A stretch of DNA of 64,000 bases from positions 1 through 64,000 of the forward strand of contig JAOALB010000198.1 in assembly GCA_025331125.1 (NCBI GenBank). Reading direction: 5' to 3'. The position numbers and the translations under genes were made by a program. A model generated the notes under the pieces. It searched no databases and was not told the origin of the DNA. It saw only the letters and a list, made by a program, of their open reading frames with translations. The stretch comes from Mycogone perniciosa. Its lineage: Eukaryota > Ascomycota > Sordariomycetes > Hypocreales > Hypocreaceae. Position 1 is the stretch's first letter. Each line of letters begins with the position of its first letter. Shown here one piece after another: positions 47,309 through 58,776 of this stretch.

Positions 47309-48007
47309 TTACTCGACCTTGCTCTCGAAGTTCTCTCCCTCAACCAAGTCGGGAATCTCGTCGTCATCCTCACCCTTCTCAGCCTTCTGCATGTTCTGGT
47401 AGCTCTCGGCGAGCTTTCGGAGCGAAGCCAGGGAGTCGGGGCCCAGCTGGTTCAGGATGCCGGGGACAAGCTCGGTGAGCTCCTTGTCCTCGCCGTTGCC
47501 GTAGATGGCAAAGGTGTTTGCGGGGACAGCGGCGTGAACTACACATCCAACATCAGCACAACCCATAATTATCATCACTGTCACCAGCTCTGCAGCGACG
47601 TACCCTTGGGGGCGGCGAAGTGAATGACGTTGCCGTCAGACTTGAACATGTTGACCTCCTCAATGGCCTGGATGGGCTGAGTGTTCAACTTCTTCAGGGT
47701 CTGCTGAAGCTTCTTGTCGTCGGCGCCGGACCGGGCGGGGGCACGCTTGACCGGTCTCCGGGGGGTACCCTTTCCACTGCAAGCGCACACAAACACCAAA
47801 ATATTAGCCATCGCATTTTCGGGAGGGGTGAATCTCGAAGCACTGCGATTTCAAGTGATGATGACATACCCTTGTCCAAACAGTCAGTATTCAATTCCAT
47901 CTGAACTTTTGGGTAATAAAAAAAACCCCATAAAATAATAAATGTCAAAACATACCAATTCGGCCAGCCTGGCCAAGCTTCTTGAGGCGCTCCTGGACGT
48001 CCGCCAT
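47309..48007 (-). CDS. EGD1: nascent polypeptide-associated complex subunit beta
   Basis: NAC beta binds ribosomes next to the exit tunnel and shields nascent chains from mistargeting to the ER. The gene reads MADVQERLKKLGQAGRIG in exon 1 (47956-48007), then GGKGTPRRPV onward in exon 3 (47604-47776), then VHAAVPANTF to the acidic end (47309-47538), 151 residues in all. Exon 1 ends ATT-G and exon 3 begins T-GGA. Direct joining shifts the frame and loses the protein. A one-base exon at 47870, between introns of 85 bp (47871-47955) and 93 bp (47777-47869), restores it. Each flanking intron has GTATG donors and a branch-like CTGAC or CTAAT before its acceptor. The third intron is 65 bp (47539-47603). 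The NAC domain motif NVIHFAAPK and the EGEN(F)E tail identify the family. Confidence 0.9.
47870..47870 (-). other. EGD1: inferred single-nucleotide exon of NAC beta gene
   Basis: On the minus strand the sequence runs ...GGACAAG, G, GTATGTC.... An AAG acceptor and a GTATGTC donor leave just one base between them. That base completes the glycine codon split between exons 1 and 3. Other acceptor-donor choices in the interval either give a frame with a stop (a 31-nt exon using the TTCAG acceptor) or a wrong phase. It may be spliced stepwise, as in twin (stwin) introns. Confidence 0.6.
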
Positions 48008-49213
48008 GATGTGGGCAATCGAGAGGGAGGGAAAATGCGGGGGTCGGAGAACTTCGAAAAACTAAATTATCCTTTCCATATCAGCAAATCGCGTTCTCGG
48101 GGAGACAACCCTGGGAGGGAAAACCCAGAGAGAGATATCGAGACATCGCCAAAAATTCGGACATGGGTTTCGCAACATACCGAAAACTGAGGGGTAGCGT
48201 CAAGAGCTGTTTCTCGCCGTCGGCTTCATAGATTGTGATAGTTCAAAGTAGAGTAGGTTTTGTGCGTGCCAAGACTTTTCACATGCGGAATTTCTATTTC
48301 GCCGAGAGTGTCGCAATGATGCCCTCATTCCGTCAGCAGTTTTGAACTTTGACAAGTACAGGGGGGTCGCAGGGAGGTATTCTTTATTTGTAATTGCTAA
48401 AATATTGAGAAATCGGTTTTATTAAAATAATGACTTCAATTTCCATGACTTTAATATTCTGTGCAATTTTCACTCTCAGCTTGAGGTGGAAGGACTGAAA
48501 ATGGCTACCACGAGCAGTGATTCTGTGGCGAACTATGCCCTCTTAGTGGCTGGCTGGGCTTACACTGGACTCATGGAGTGCTAATCATGTTTCTTGTCGG
48601 GGTTTCATTCTCATAAGTGTCAACAACAATTTATACCAAGATTTAATCGTAGCCGTATTTCTAGTTGGTAGTCGTATATATAATAGAAAGAAAAAGAGAT
48701 GATCAAGAATGCCCTCAATTGGCTATGGTCTCCGAGAGGCCAAACGGCGATGTTTCCATGACACTAGAAGGCCCAGAGCACAAATTTCAGGAGCATGAGC
48801 AATTTCTGCTTAACGCGGGTTGAATCCGATCCCAGAAGAAGGGCCAGAAAGTTCTTGGGATAAGAAAGTCCCATAGATCAACTTCGCTCTCGGGCTGAGC
48901 TACCCTGGATAAAACAATGATCCCATCATGATAAGTTTGGAGGGAACTCCTTAGCATGAGAAGTTTTGTAGTAACTAAGAGGAACTGAGGACTAGACAGC
49001 ACTAGGAAAGCAACTCCAAGAGTCACAATCAGTGTAGCAATGTTCCACAGCATTGACAGTATATTCTCAGTATATACCATGTAACCATTACTCGTTGCGT
49101 TTATAAACAACAAAAAACAATTCGCTCAACTTCATACATGCACTCATTATACACATATCCTGAAATGCTATGTGCAACAAAACACTCTTATAAAAAAACC
49201 AGCACATGTGCTC
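48008..49213. other. intergenic region between NAC beta and OPT genes
   Basis: Contains the promoter and leader of NAC beta (48008-48300) and the 3' flank of the OPT gene. A hydrophobic open frame on the minus strand at 48790-49080 lacks a good start or homology signal and is probably untranslated sequence. No other feature is seen. Confidence 0.45.
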
Positions 49214-51841
49214 TTACCACGTCGCAGGTCCGATGAAGGACCCATCTGTGGGAGCGGCTCTAAGCACAGCACCACCGCTTGCATCCAAGTTATCATTGAT
49301 AACAGTGTTTCCCCACCAATCAGGGAAGTTGGCGTTGCCCAAACCAAGGGCAAGACCGACAAGGACGGTGCAGAATGCGGTGCCGATGTCGAGAGCACCA
49401 GACAGGGTGTAGTTGTACTGGGCTGGAGACATATTGTTAGCAACAGGGTTTCAAGGAGAAAAGGGTCATAAGAAAACTTACTCCACCAGCCGGGCCACTT
49501 CCGGCGCACTCCCCAGTTGAAGACGAGTCCAATGATAACCCACTGGGCGAGGTACCAGATGGTAGCCGGAGGGATCATGCCAGCGGCACCGAAGAGAGCA
49601 GGGAAGACGATGTATCGGACCATGCTGCGAGGGTAGCGGCGGGCAATGAGCCACTGGATGAAGGGGCAAATGAAACCAATGAACCAGAACCAGTTGGTCC
49701 AAGAGTATCTAAGAGACGAGCAGGTTAGAATTGGCATTTCAGAGTCCAGGGGAGGAGTGAAAACTTACATAGAACCAGCACCGAAAACCAACTTCGGGCC
49801 AATGACACCCCAGATGACACTGGCGTTGTAGAATGTCCTGGCATTGGGGCAAGTCAAACCCTGCTTCTGAGTTGGAGTGCAAATACCCTCAATATTGCCA
49901 CGAAGGAAGTTGTAGGTCGAAATCTGGACGAGGGAGAGCCAGATGACAGCAAAAGCCTGGGCAGCGAACATGCTTCGAGGGGGGATCTTCATGTAGTGGC
50001 CAACCTTCATGTCAGATATGTAGGTGAGACCGTTGTAAGCCAGCATGTAACCCCACGACTTGAAAAGCATCATGGCAACGGGGCGACCGGGAAGCATGTA
50101 ACCGAAAATCATCTCGGTAATGATGTTAAGACCAGTCTGCTGGTTGGTGATGGCCTGCACCATGCCGACAGGGACGAAGAAGACGACACCGATAAGAATG
50201 CAGAGAATGAATGCCCACCAGGGGAGGTGAGTTGGCCAGACTAGGGCTGCCACCATGCCGAAAGCAAAGCTAAGGGCGAAGATGGCCATAAACCACCACT
50301 CAGGGGCTTCTTTGTACTTGCGCATGAGCTTCAAGTGAATATCAGGCTCCTCATATCGCGAGTTCCTTGCACGGTTCCAGACGTCTGGGCCATAGAACAA
50401 AGCGACGTGAGTGATGGTGGAGACGAGACCAGCAAAGCCCATACCATAGGACAGGGAGAAAGCGGGACCGAGCAGGATAGGAGAGTACTCTTTGTAGGCA
50501 GTCAGGTTGACAGTGTAATCGGGGTTGAGAATACGGCTGGTGTTGTATGGCTCGGCGAAGCGGTCGAAGTTCTGGTTGGCGCTGAGCGGGAGATAGCGGT
50601 AGTATTCGGGACCAGCATATGCGAGACCGATAATTCCGATAGTCATGATGAAGAGACCGGCAGCGACGTTGGCGATGGCGAAAGCAGGGGTCTGCAGCGG
50701 GCTGAGCAAGAAACCAGAAACAATACTCCAGTCGAAGGAGATGGGCAAGAGTCCCAGACCAGTGTTGCCACCAAAGATCTGGTTGACGACAACGTTATTG
50801 GGCGCGATCCAGCACGGGAACATAAAGAGCTGGAGGAACTGGGCAAAGACCTGGGGAACCCACTCCCAAACAAAGGTACTGCCGGCAACGATCAGGAAGA
50901 ACATGTAACGACCAATCTTCCAGCCATTGGAAGAAGCCGGGTCAGCTGGGGAGTGGTCATGCAGAGAGTACATGACGGTGGTGGTGATGAGCACGGCGGG
51001 CCAGACCATGGACGAGGGCCAGACCAGGAAACGACGAGTGATACCAGCGACACCGAAACCCATAGCCTGGGTCGAGAGAATTAGGAGAATCTGGAAGCCC
51101 CAGCCCAAGTGCTGGTGGTAGAAAAGCTCCTGAGCCAGCAGAATGTCAACGGCATAACTGGCAACACTACCAGCAGCGGTCATCATAGTAATGATGGTGT
51201 GCTCCTTGACGTTGAAGGGACCGGGGTTCAGCTCAATCTTGTGGCCAAAGAGGGTGAAGGTCCAGTTGGGCAGAAACTTGGCCCATAATACACCAATGCT
51301 ACTCTATAGTTAGACGATGATACCATCTTCAAGAAAGCGTACCAAAAACTTACGGGTAGGCGATCAACTGCACGACAGTAGAAGTGATGGTAATGGGAGC
51401 ACGGCGCAGGGTGAGCAGGATGTTGCAGGCGGCGACAAGAGTGCACATGAAGGCACCGATGGACCAGGCACGGAGAGTGTTGACAGGAACATCAATATCG
51501 GTAGGAGACACCTAATAGAAGTGAAGATATTAGATTAGGGAAATAGACTGCTGTTGAGGTTGAGAAAAACGACGTACCGAAGCTCGAACTTCCGGATAGG
51601 GAGAATCTTCCTGGATCAGAGACTCGTCAATAGCAGCCTCCTTCTCAGTGTCGCCAGAGGCCAGAGCCGCATCAATGATGTCAAGCTTGTCGACATCGAG
51701 GAAAGGATCCCATCGGTGCTGCTTCCTGAAGTTGCGCAGCTCAGACTCGGGGTTGCCAGAGCCTCCGGGGAGGACTTCGGCGCCGGAGGACACGGCCTCG
51801 GCCTCGGCGGCGGCGCCGCTCTTGCCAAATCTGAAGCCCAT
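49214..51841 (-). CDS. OPT-family oligopeptide transporter
   Basis: A proton-coupled plasma-membrane importer of tetra/pentapeptides or related compounds. Exons 51578-51841, 51354-51511, 49769-51298, 49482-49708 and 49214-49422 (introns 52-68 bp) give 795 residues, the usual length. The N-terminus is hydrophilic and carries the SPYPEVRASVSPTD segment found before the first span in this family. Some twelve or more hydrophobic segments follow. The signature NPG (NPGPFNVKEH) and the KIPPR motif are both present. In the second intron, tandem acceptors occur (TAG, then TAG five bases later); only the downstream TAG gives the conserved YPxG junction. The last exons end at a TAA at 49214. The start at 51841 is the first ATG; the frame upstream opens only to a GTG. 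Substrate specificity is not visible. Confidence 0.92.
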
Positions 51842-54800
51842 AGTGTCTTTTGGGGGTGACAGATCAAATATCTGCGTGCATCTAATGCAGAACAGACATA
51901 AAGGGACAAGGCTAACGGCTTGCTGCAGAATGAGAGAGGGTACCGTTCCCGAGGCGAGGGAATGGCTGGTGTTTATACTGAGGCCATGAGCCAACACTCA
52001 GGGCTGGGGGAGGGCCGTGACAATGGCGCCCGTGCCATACGGACGAGACGATTTCTTTTTTGGGAGGGTACCCCGACCAGTCTGCCATAATTGCGTCGTT
52101 CTACTCGTACCATCCATTGCTACTGTGCTATGTAGCACAAGATAGTAGCACTCCGGAGTAGCAGCACGGCTGCAAGGGCTCTTTGCAAGTCGGCCACCCC
52201 CCTGGTCCGTCCGGATAAGCAGCCCACAGATATGATGCCTAGTAGTGATATTTGATATTCCAGAGACAAACTCACGCGAAAGTTCCTCCGCCATGTATCG
52301 ATGGCGCCCTGTGGGTGCTCCGGAGCTGTGGCAGGGTGCCGGTGCCCACCTGCCTAATGCAGACGCCTCCCGATGACGGACGCTATACGGAGTAAAGGCG
52401 ATTGTTTTGGATCTGGCATTGGTTTTTGCGTCTTTTTTTCTTGTTAGCCGTGTTAACCAGCAACGGCCTGCGTCTTGCATGTCTCATGGTCTCTGTTGGG
52501 GTCCGGCCAACAAGCACCCATCTCTGGCTATCGAGCATCCATATACTCTAGTGGATACGAGGCGGGTGACCCTAACCCTAGCGAACCCTAACCCGTAGAC
52601 TCTTACTGAGTATTTGAATATTTAAATATAAATATTCCATTCCATCCTATTTACGGAGTACAAAGATCGGTTTTATCAGTAATCAACATAGATTCCTTGA
52701 TTTCGTTTAAACGTTACTCAGAAATCAAGAAAAAACGATCCACGGAGTATTCTTGCCGAGATTACTCCGTACTATTTAACTATAAACGCCCCAGATAGCG
52801 CGTCTAGGCCCGCTTCTTTTGTATACTTGATAGGCAGAGATAGATGCTTGTTATTTGCCAAACCCCTCTTTTGGCATGGATCTGTTGACATCTGGCGTCT
52901 CTGGTTGGTGCGCGGGCTGCCTCCATCTCCGAGTCCATGTTCCGTCATATCCAACACCTGTCAAAAGGTCCTTCCGACTGCTCGCGGTGCAGTATCCGTT
53001 TTCATGATAAGCTGGAGAGAGTGGCAACACCTCGCTTGACGGCTGGAAAATATGATTGAGGTTCTCGATTCGCAGAGCATTGGCTGGGGGTTTGGTGACC
53101 CGCTCACATGGTTTAGAGAGACGAGCCAGCCGAGATATCGGGAAGTGGTTCTTTTGTAGCGTGTCTTTAATCGCATGATTGAATACTCGTATTGACGGAT
53201 CTATACATTCGGAGTAATAGCACTGCTACCTCCTTTACAGAGTGTAGTGGTGCTTTGTTGTTGGTGGCATGCCTGTCCTACGTACTCCGTACATAATTCC
53301 GCGCTTGTACGAAGTACGGGATGTAATATCCATATAACAATGCCCGACTCGTTCTAACTGCAAATGGTTTCCATGCCGTCATTCAATGCCATTAATAAAC
53401 CAATATAATAATATTGCTAACAATAAACAACATCGAATGCAAGTGTGCTGTGTGCGCATCAAGCTGGTGGCTGTATCTGGCGATTCCGCCCTCGCTAAAA
53501 GGTCACTCCGTCTCGCCAAAAGATCCTTGTGGCAAGCAATGAACCCATCCAGGCTTGCACGCATATCGATGCTACGCACAAGTCACACGCACACACTATC
53601 CCCCCTGCAGATTGGCGTTCCGGGCGAGGCTGAAATATCTGTACTTCATAGCCGTAGCATGATCGTCTAGACGGCCAATCTCTCCCACCCGCAACACCAA
53701 GTTCTCGTTCTAAACAGTAGCAGTAGTAGATAACAACAACTTAAACGATTAGAAAAGCGATGAGTTGCCACTCTGAATCTCTGGAAAAAGAAGATAAGAC
53801 CGTACCGGCCAATACGCCTTGCATTACTCCGTACTGACCAATCCCTGCTACCACCCCTGCAAATCGGGTGCCGGCGGGGAACCCAACTAGGGGTGTCTTG
53901 CATGTTCACTTCATTTGGAAGCACTTTTGTTAGCTCAGATGGCGCTATTGTCTGCAGAGTACTAGGTATTAGATGCTGTCGCGTGCTAGATGGGTCGGGT
54001 GTTGGAGAGAAAGAGAGAGAGACATATTATCTCGTACTTCGTACTTCGTACATGGTGACATTCGATGACACGGACCGATGAAAAACCCCCTGCGTCCTCC
54101 CACATATCCCGCATCTCCCATCCCATCTCCAGCGAACAGGCTCTTACATACTCGTATCTCAGCTCCGATGTCTTAACACTTTATCCTTACCCCCACAGAA
54201 GCCACTCCAGAAGACATTACATAAAAATGTGATTCCCGCAGTATCTTGTCGCCCAGAAACAACTTGCCCCAGATTCATGCCCTATTTCGCACTCCGTAAG
54301 TTGGTACACAATGAAAGTTTGAAAACCGGGCCTCAGATTCAATGAAAGCAAAAGCCGTCCCTCCAAGCCAGGGCCGGCAGCGCCACTAGCGCTTGTATTC
54401 ACGCCAAGGTGCGGCAGAGGCTGCTGCCAGCCATGTTGTGAATCTTGCGCCCTTCTCAATCAAACCGGTCTGCCCTGCCGCAGCCTGCCCAGGCCAGCCC
54501 AGGTTGCCATGCCAGGCACATCGCCCACTTCTTTTTCACCCGTTATCTCATATCCTCCTTGGCCGATTGTGTTAGGCACCGTATTACGGTTATGCACGAT
54601 TTAGTATGCCCAGGCCAGGCCAAGAGATGCGAGCAGTAGCAAAAATTTCCGTCTTTTCTTGGCCATCTGTGCTCATTATGTCGACCCGGCCAAGCCGAAG
54701 CCCAGGCGGCTGGCCTACCGAACTTCTTAGCACAAACAGACAAACTGAGGAGACAAGGCTAGTGAGTGTAGTATTGCCAGTGTAGACAATAGAACACGGA

Positions 54801-55080
54801 GGACTAATAATTTAATCACTCGTATTCATTGTTAAGCATATTTTAGGGCCCATCAACTATGGAGCATTTCTCGGTGAGTTTCTTAGTTCGGCGGCACTTG
54901 ATTGATTACATAACAAGACTATCTATCAATGGCTTTGAACCAAGCAGACGGACTTTTGCGGGGAATATAGTAGTAGTTAGTGCTAGTACAAGTAATAGTA
55001 CTAGACAGTACGGAGTATGTACAGTCTATACCCTGAATGTTTCATTAGCGTATACTTTTTAGCTGGTTTTTAGCCAATAA
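51842..55080. other. long gene-poor region
   Basis: No gene is supported. The region holds exact TACGGAGTA/TACTCCGTA copies at 52386, 52652, 52763, 53283, 53825 and 55009, and interstitial telomere-like units at 52570-52594. Numerous TAC/GTA short tandems such as TACTTCGTACTTCGTAC lie near 54033-54050. Positions 51842-52000 are the OPT promoter and leader. Open frames are short and unconvincing. Confidence 0.45.
52570..52594. repeat. interstitial telomere-like CCCTAA units
   Basis: CCCTAACCCTA at 52570-52580 and AACCCTAACCC at 52584-52594 lie three bases apart. CCCTAA/TTAGGG is the telomeric repeat in most filamentous fungi. Two short matches in tandem are unlikely by chance but too few to mark a chromosome end; nearby genes continue on both sides. 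Confidence 0.6.
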
Positions 55081-55920
55081 AAACCCTTCTCGGTGAATAA
55101 AGGTACTTTTAGGGACTAAATTCGAGTTTTAAAAATGTAAAAGAGCAAGGATTTTTACTGTACCTTAAAGTATCTTTTTTTGCTAGTATAATTTATACTT
55201 ATAGCTTTAACAGTAACTATTATTTAAAGATTTAGATTAATAAAAAATAATTAAAACCTATAATTTTTATATTTATTTAATATCTATTTAGCAATCCTTT
55301 TAATAGATCTTCAATTTTTATTTATATTTTGCTCATTTGCTTTATTTGTGATAATAATTAACTTATAGGCTATTGATAGTAGGGTACGTACTGAATCACT
55401 GATGATTAGGGACGTGTATAAGTGATCACGAACCTTAAATTATCAGGAACGTAACTACATTCCCTAATGATTGTCACAACTCTCCTTTATATATATATAA
55501 CTAGCTTGTCACTCATTTAGTATAGTTACTTAAACAGTCGTTAACAATTATATTTACCAGAACCGCCTATTCTACAGAATCGTGACTACATTACCCTGCT
55601 CAGTATTCATCCCTGACCTCTCTGTTAACATAAACCCTGCGAACCTCGGTTTAACTGTTGAGAATCAACCCAGATCGTCACAAAAAGGATATTTAATAAA
55701 TTAACTATATTGATAACTAGCCTTTTATTTATATACCTTATAAAGATTTATTAATCCTTATATATATGTTATCTATAGTTTTATTTATTTAATATTATTA
55801 TTATTAACCCCTTAATTTATAGTTTATATAAAAAATTTCAAATTATAACATTAATAATTAATTTATTAATCTATTCGTATATTATTATTTTATTCCTTTC
55901 TTGGCTAGTTATATAATTAG
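55081..55920. repeat. AT-rich, RIP-like block with possible LTR
   Basis: Composition shifts sharply to very high AT with many TA dinucleotides and no usable frame, as expected after repeat-induced point mutation of a transposon. A segment from TGTCACAACTC (55472) to GATCGTCACA (55682), about 211 bases, has TG...CA ends and an internal TATATATATA box. It resembles an LTR, but the flanks show no matching target-site duplication. Confidence 0.45.
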
Positions 55921-57690
55921 GCTGCTGCCACCAATCATAAAGGTTGTGATCCGGAGGTTCCGGACGAGACGAGCAGTGGCTCCGTTATAAGAGAGAGTGC
56001 TCTTTGAAAGGTGAGAACGCCGTTCCTTACCGTGAACTCCAGCTAACCAGTTTGTGGTTTCCTAGGTCTCAGTCACCTGTTGAGTTATACGGGCCTGGCT
56101 GGTCCCAGACTAAGCCTCCGCAAGTGTTAACTTCCGTAACGGATAAGTTCCACATCGCGGCACATTCCACATCATGAAATATTCCTTCATTCCAACAAAC
56201 ATTCCTTGATTTCCAACTAGCTTGCAACAACAGCCAGATTTCCTAGATTTCCTAGTGTCAGGAGTTAAGGGAGACTAAAGGAATAATAAAGGGGGCCAAC
56301 CCCCCCCCCCCTTTCACGAAGCCACGTGTCCCCGAAAAGGTGTATACATATAGAGAGCTTGGACCTCGTAGGAAAGAAGGGTAGAAATCAATACAGTCAC
56401 CTTGTTACTCCTTGCTTGCTACCTACCTGTTACTCTACGGCTAGGCCACCTCCCAGACTCTCCCACTCTCTTCTGGTCGTCCCCTATTTCTCACACCTAG
56501 ATCCGGATGGTCATGATCAATTAGTTAGCAAGTTTTCATGTATTTAAGCAGCCACTTTTCCCACCTAACTTGGAATCAGCAAGAGTGTCGAATTCTATCA
56601 TTTTATGCATCTGCAAATGAGCCCTCATACTGTTGATCCATGATTGATAGCAAGTCTACTATGAAGGAGGGTCTTAGACTGAGTTACAGAACCTCCTTAT
56701 AGACATTTAGTTCATACTTGAAGACTTTGAGGGCTGCCAGAAGGTCCTATACGCAAGTACCTGAGAGGGTAGATGAAGTGGCGATGGGTCGGCTACAGCC
56801 AAGCATATGACTCTATTATGTGGACTAACTTTCGCTAATAGCTTGAGAACAGTATTAATGACACCGTCTCGCAGCAATAGCGCATCTTGTGGGCTTAAAG
56901 CAGTTACTTGACCAGGGTTTTCGTATTTTCCTGGACGAATATGAGACTATTGAAGCAGAGTTGCCTGACCGCCTTCCCGAGATTTATCGGATCAGTAGCT
57001 TCGCTTAGCTCCTTAGAGCAATGTTATATTACTAGATTGAGCGGTGTACCAGCTTCGTGGTAGCAACTAATTCTCTAAGGGATGGAGGAGTGGCCCTTCA
57101 TCGGGAGTCAAGTGAAGGATACTGTCGTGAGGGGTGTGGCCGAATGTAAGACGTTACTGCTGACTATAAGCAATACGAAGCCAGAATCACATTCCTGAGA
57201 GGCATAATACCTTTTAAACATAAGGATAAGGCTGAAAACAGCTAACTGTCGGGGTATAACTCGGTCAGACCAGTTAGTTGCTAGTGTGTAACTGGCTCCT
57301 CGACAGAGAAATGCCAGCTAGTTGTTGCTGCAGCTGGGTCAGAATGACCAGCACATTGACGAGAACCTTGAGAAACCCGATGGTGTTGGGACAGCGTTAC
57401 AGAGGAAGCGGCGCCTAGCTAAACTGGCAGCCCTACTAGGTTGATCGGTGGGTTTTTCGGGCCTTTATGGGGAGATTTCTTTTCTCCACGGCTTCCCAGT
57501 CGCTTGGATACTTTGAGTGTGCTGCGAGGTAGCGTCTTATGTCAGATTGGAATAACCAGGTTGATGAGGTCGGTTAGCCGGGATAATGATGCCGATAGTA
57601 ATGGTGTCGCCCCGTCGGGGTTCTTGACTAAACGGGGTCATAGAACGTTAGGGGCTTATTATATGACCAGATATCAAGGGATGTAAAACC
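55921..57690. other. decayed coding or transposon relic
   Basis: The composition returns to near normal between AT-rich blocks. The plus strand shows short coding-like fragments broken by stops. One, from about 56862 to 57010, reads KQLLDQGFRIFLDEYETIEA within a 49-codon frame. Another, around 57330-57440, reads LGQNDQHIDENLEK followed by a Lys/Arg-rich segment (KRRLAKLAALLG). They are not long enough to name a family. A C12 homopolymer lies near 56301-56312. I infer an old gene or element remnant. Confidence 0.35.
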
Positions 57691-58386
57691 TTCTTCCCCA
57701 CGTAGGAAGTTTAGAAGTCTTGAGATATCAATACGACCACCGTGATGACCTTATCTTTGTGCCTAATTGTGGGCTCTGATGCACTAGCTATTTGTTTCAA
57801 ACCCCATTCACCCACCTTAACAGTAATGATAAATAGGGTCTAGTTCTCTGATAATACTGAGTATAGCTAGCACTTTGTTTATATGCATATAGATTTACAT
57901 AATTATCTAGGGTATATAACTATATACTCAGACACTATAGTTTAGACATGGATTAATATGCTTTCTAATACCAGGACTGTCTTTCTAACCTAGTGCTTAT
58001 ATCTTCATAGTACTTAAACCTATCATCGAACATTATAGTTCGAATATTTTGTCTTTAATAAGCACTAGTTTCTATGATACTGAACTTCGTATTCATCTGT
58101 CATCCCCATCCTTCCCTCAAACCTTTGATATGAATCTATAATCTATACAACCAGGATTATACGAACGAAAAATATGCACTAGGGCTCAGTAGTAGCATAT
58201 ACTTTTTCCCCCTTAGGTTGACATTTTTTCCAATATCCTTAATCCAGTATCTATCAGGATAACCATATAAGACTGTCGTAACACCCCATAACTCTGTCCT
58301 AACAATCTCATTCAAACTAGATCATTCAAACCCCCTCGATCTTACAACTACACGCTCTCAATTTCTACCATATCTTCCTCGTCAAA
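57691..58386. other. AT-rich intergenic region, secreted-protein promoter
   Basis: No gene is seen in the AT-rich stretch. The last 150 bases before the start at 58387 are C/T-rich, as expected of a fungal leader. Confidence 0.45.
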
Positions 58387-58776
58387 ATGGTCCAGCTTAC
58401 GATGCTTATGGGTTTTCTGCCCCTTATTGCGCCCGCTCTGGCAAAACCAGACATCCAAGTCAACTACTATTACGATGGTGGTTGCACAAGCTATGCCAGC
58501 ACTCCTACGGGTTTTCAGCAAAACCAGTTCTACAATTGGCAGTGGACAAACTCCAACAGTGCCAGTGTTGCCGATTGCAATCACTCATGGTGCAATTGCA
58601 CGTTTTACACCGAGCTAAATGGACACGGCACGAGCCAAGACACATGGTTTGGTACTTCCAGCAATTGTGCCTCCAAATGGGGTCAGGGATTCAAGTCATT
58701 CAAATGCACATGGGGCGACTATGCCAACCAAGGAGGCTTGAAGCGGGATGAAGGAAGCATTGAGGGAAACCTGTAA
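58387..58776 (+). CDS. small cysteine-rich secreted protein
   Basis: A 129-residue single-exon protein with a signal peptide (about residues 1-19, MVQLTMLMGFLPLIAPALA). The mature part holds six cysteines (GGCTSY, DCNHSWCNC, NCASKW, FKCTW) and is rich in Asn, Trp, Tyr and Gly. No membrane span, repeat or Pfam-like motif is recognised. The ATG at 58387 is the first in frame and starts the signal peptide directly. Like the two secreted proteins at the left end, it lies alone in repeat-rich DNA. It shares no obvious sequence with them. A secreted effector or surface protein is possible; no function can be given. Confidence 0.65.
   Translation: MVQLTMLMGFLPLIAPALAKPDIQVNYYYDGGCTSYASTPTGFQQNQFYNWQWTNSNSASVADCNHSWCNCTFYTELNGHGTSQDTWFGTSSNCASKWGQGFKSFKCTWGDYANQGGLKRDEGSIEGNL

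Noticed and set aside
48787..49113. Hydrophobic 108-codon minus-strand frame below the OPT gene
   Set aside because: The frame opens at a TTG, the first ATG gives about 97 codons, and no family is visible; more likely OPT 3' flank.
51299..51353. A non-canonical GAG acceptor in the OPT gene
   Set aside because: A downstream TAG gives the same phase and the conserved YPxG motif, so an unusual acceptor is not needed.
57441..57686. 81-codon plus-strand frame
   Set aside because: It opens with a TTG and shows no recognisable domain; treated as part of the decayed relic.
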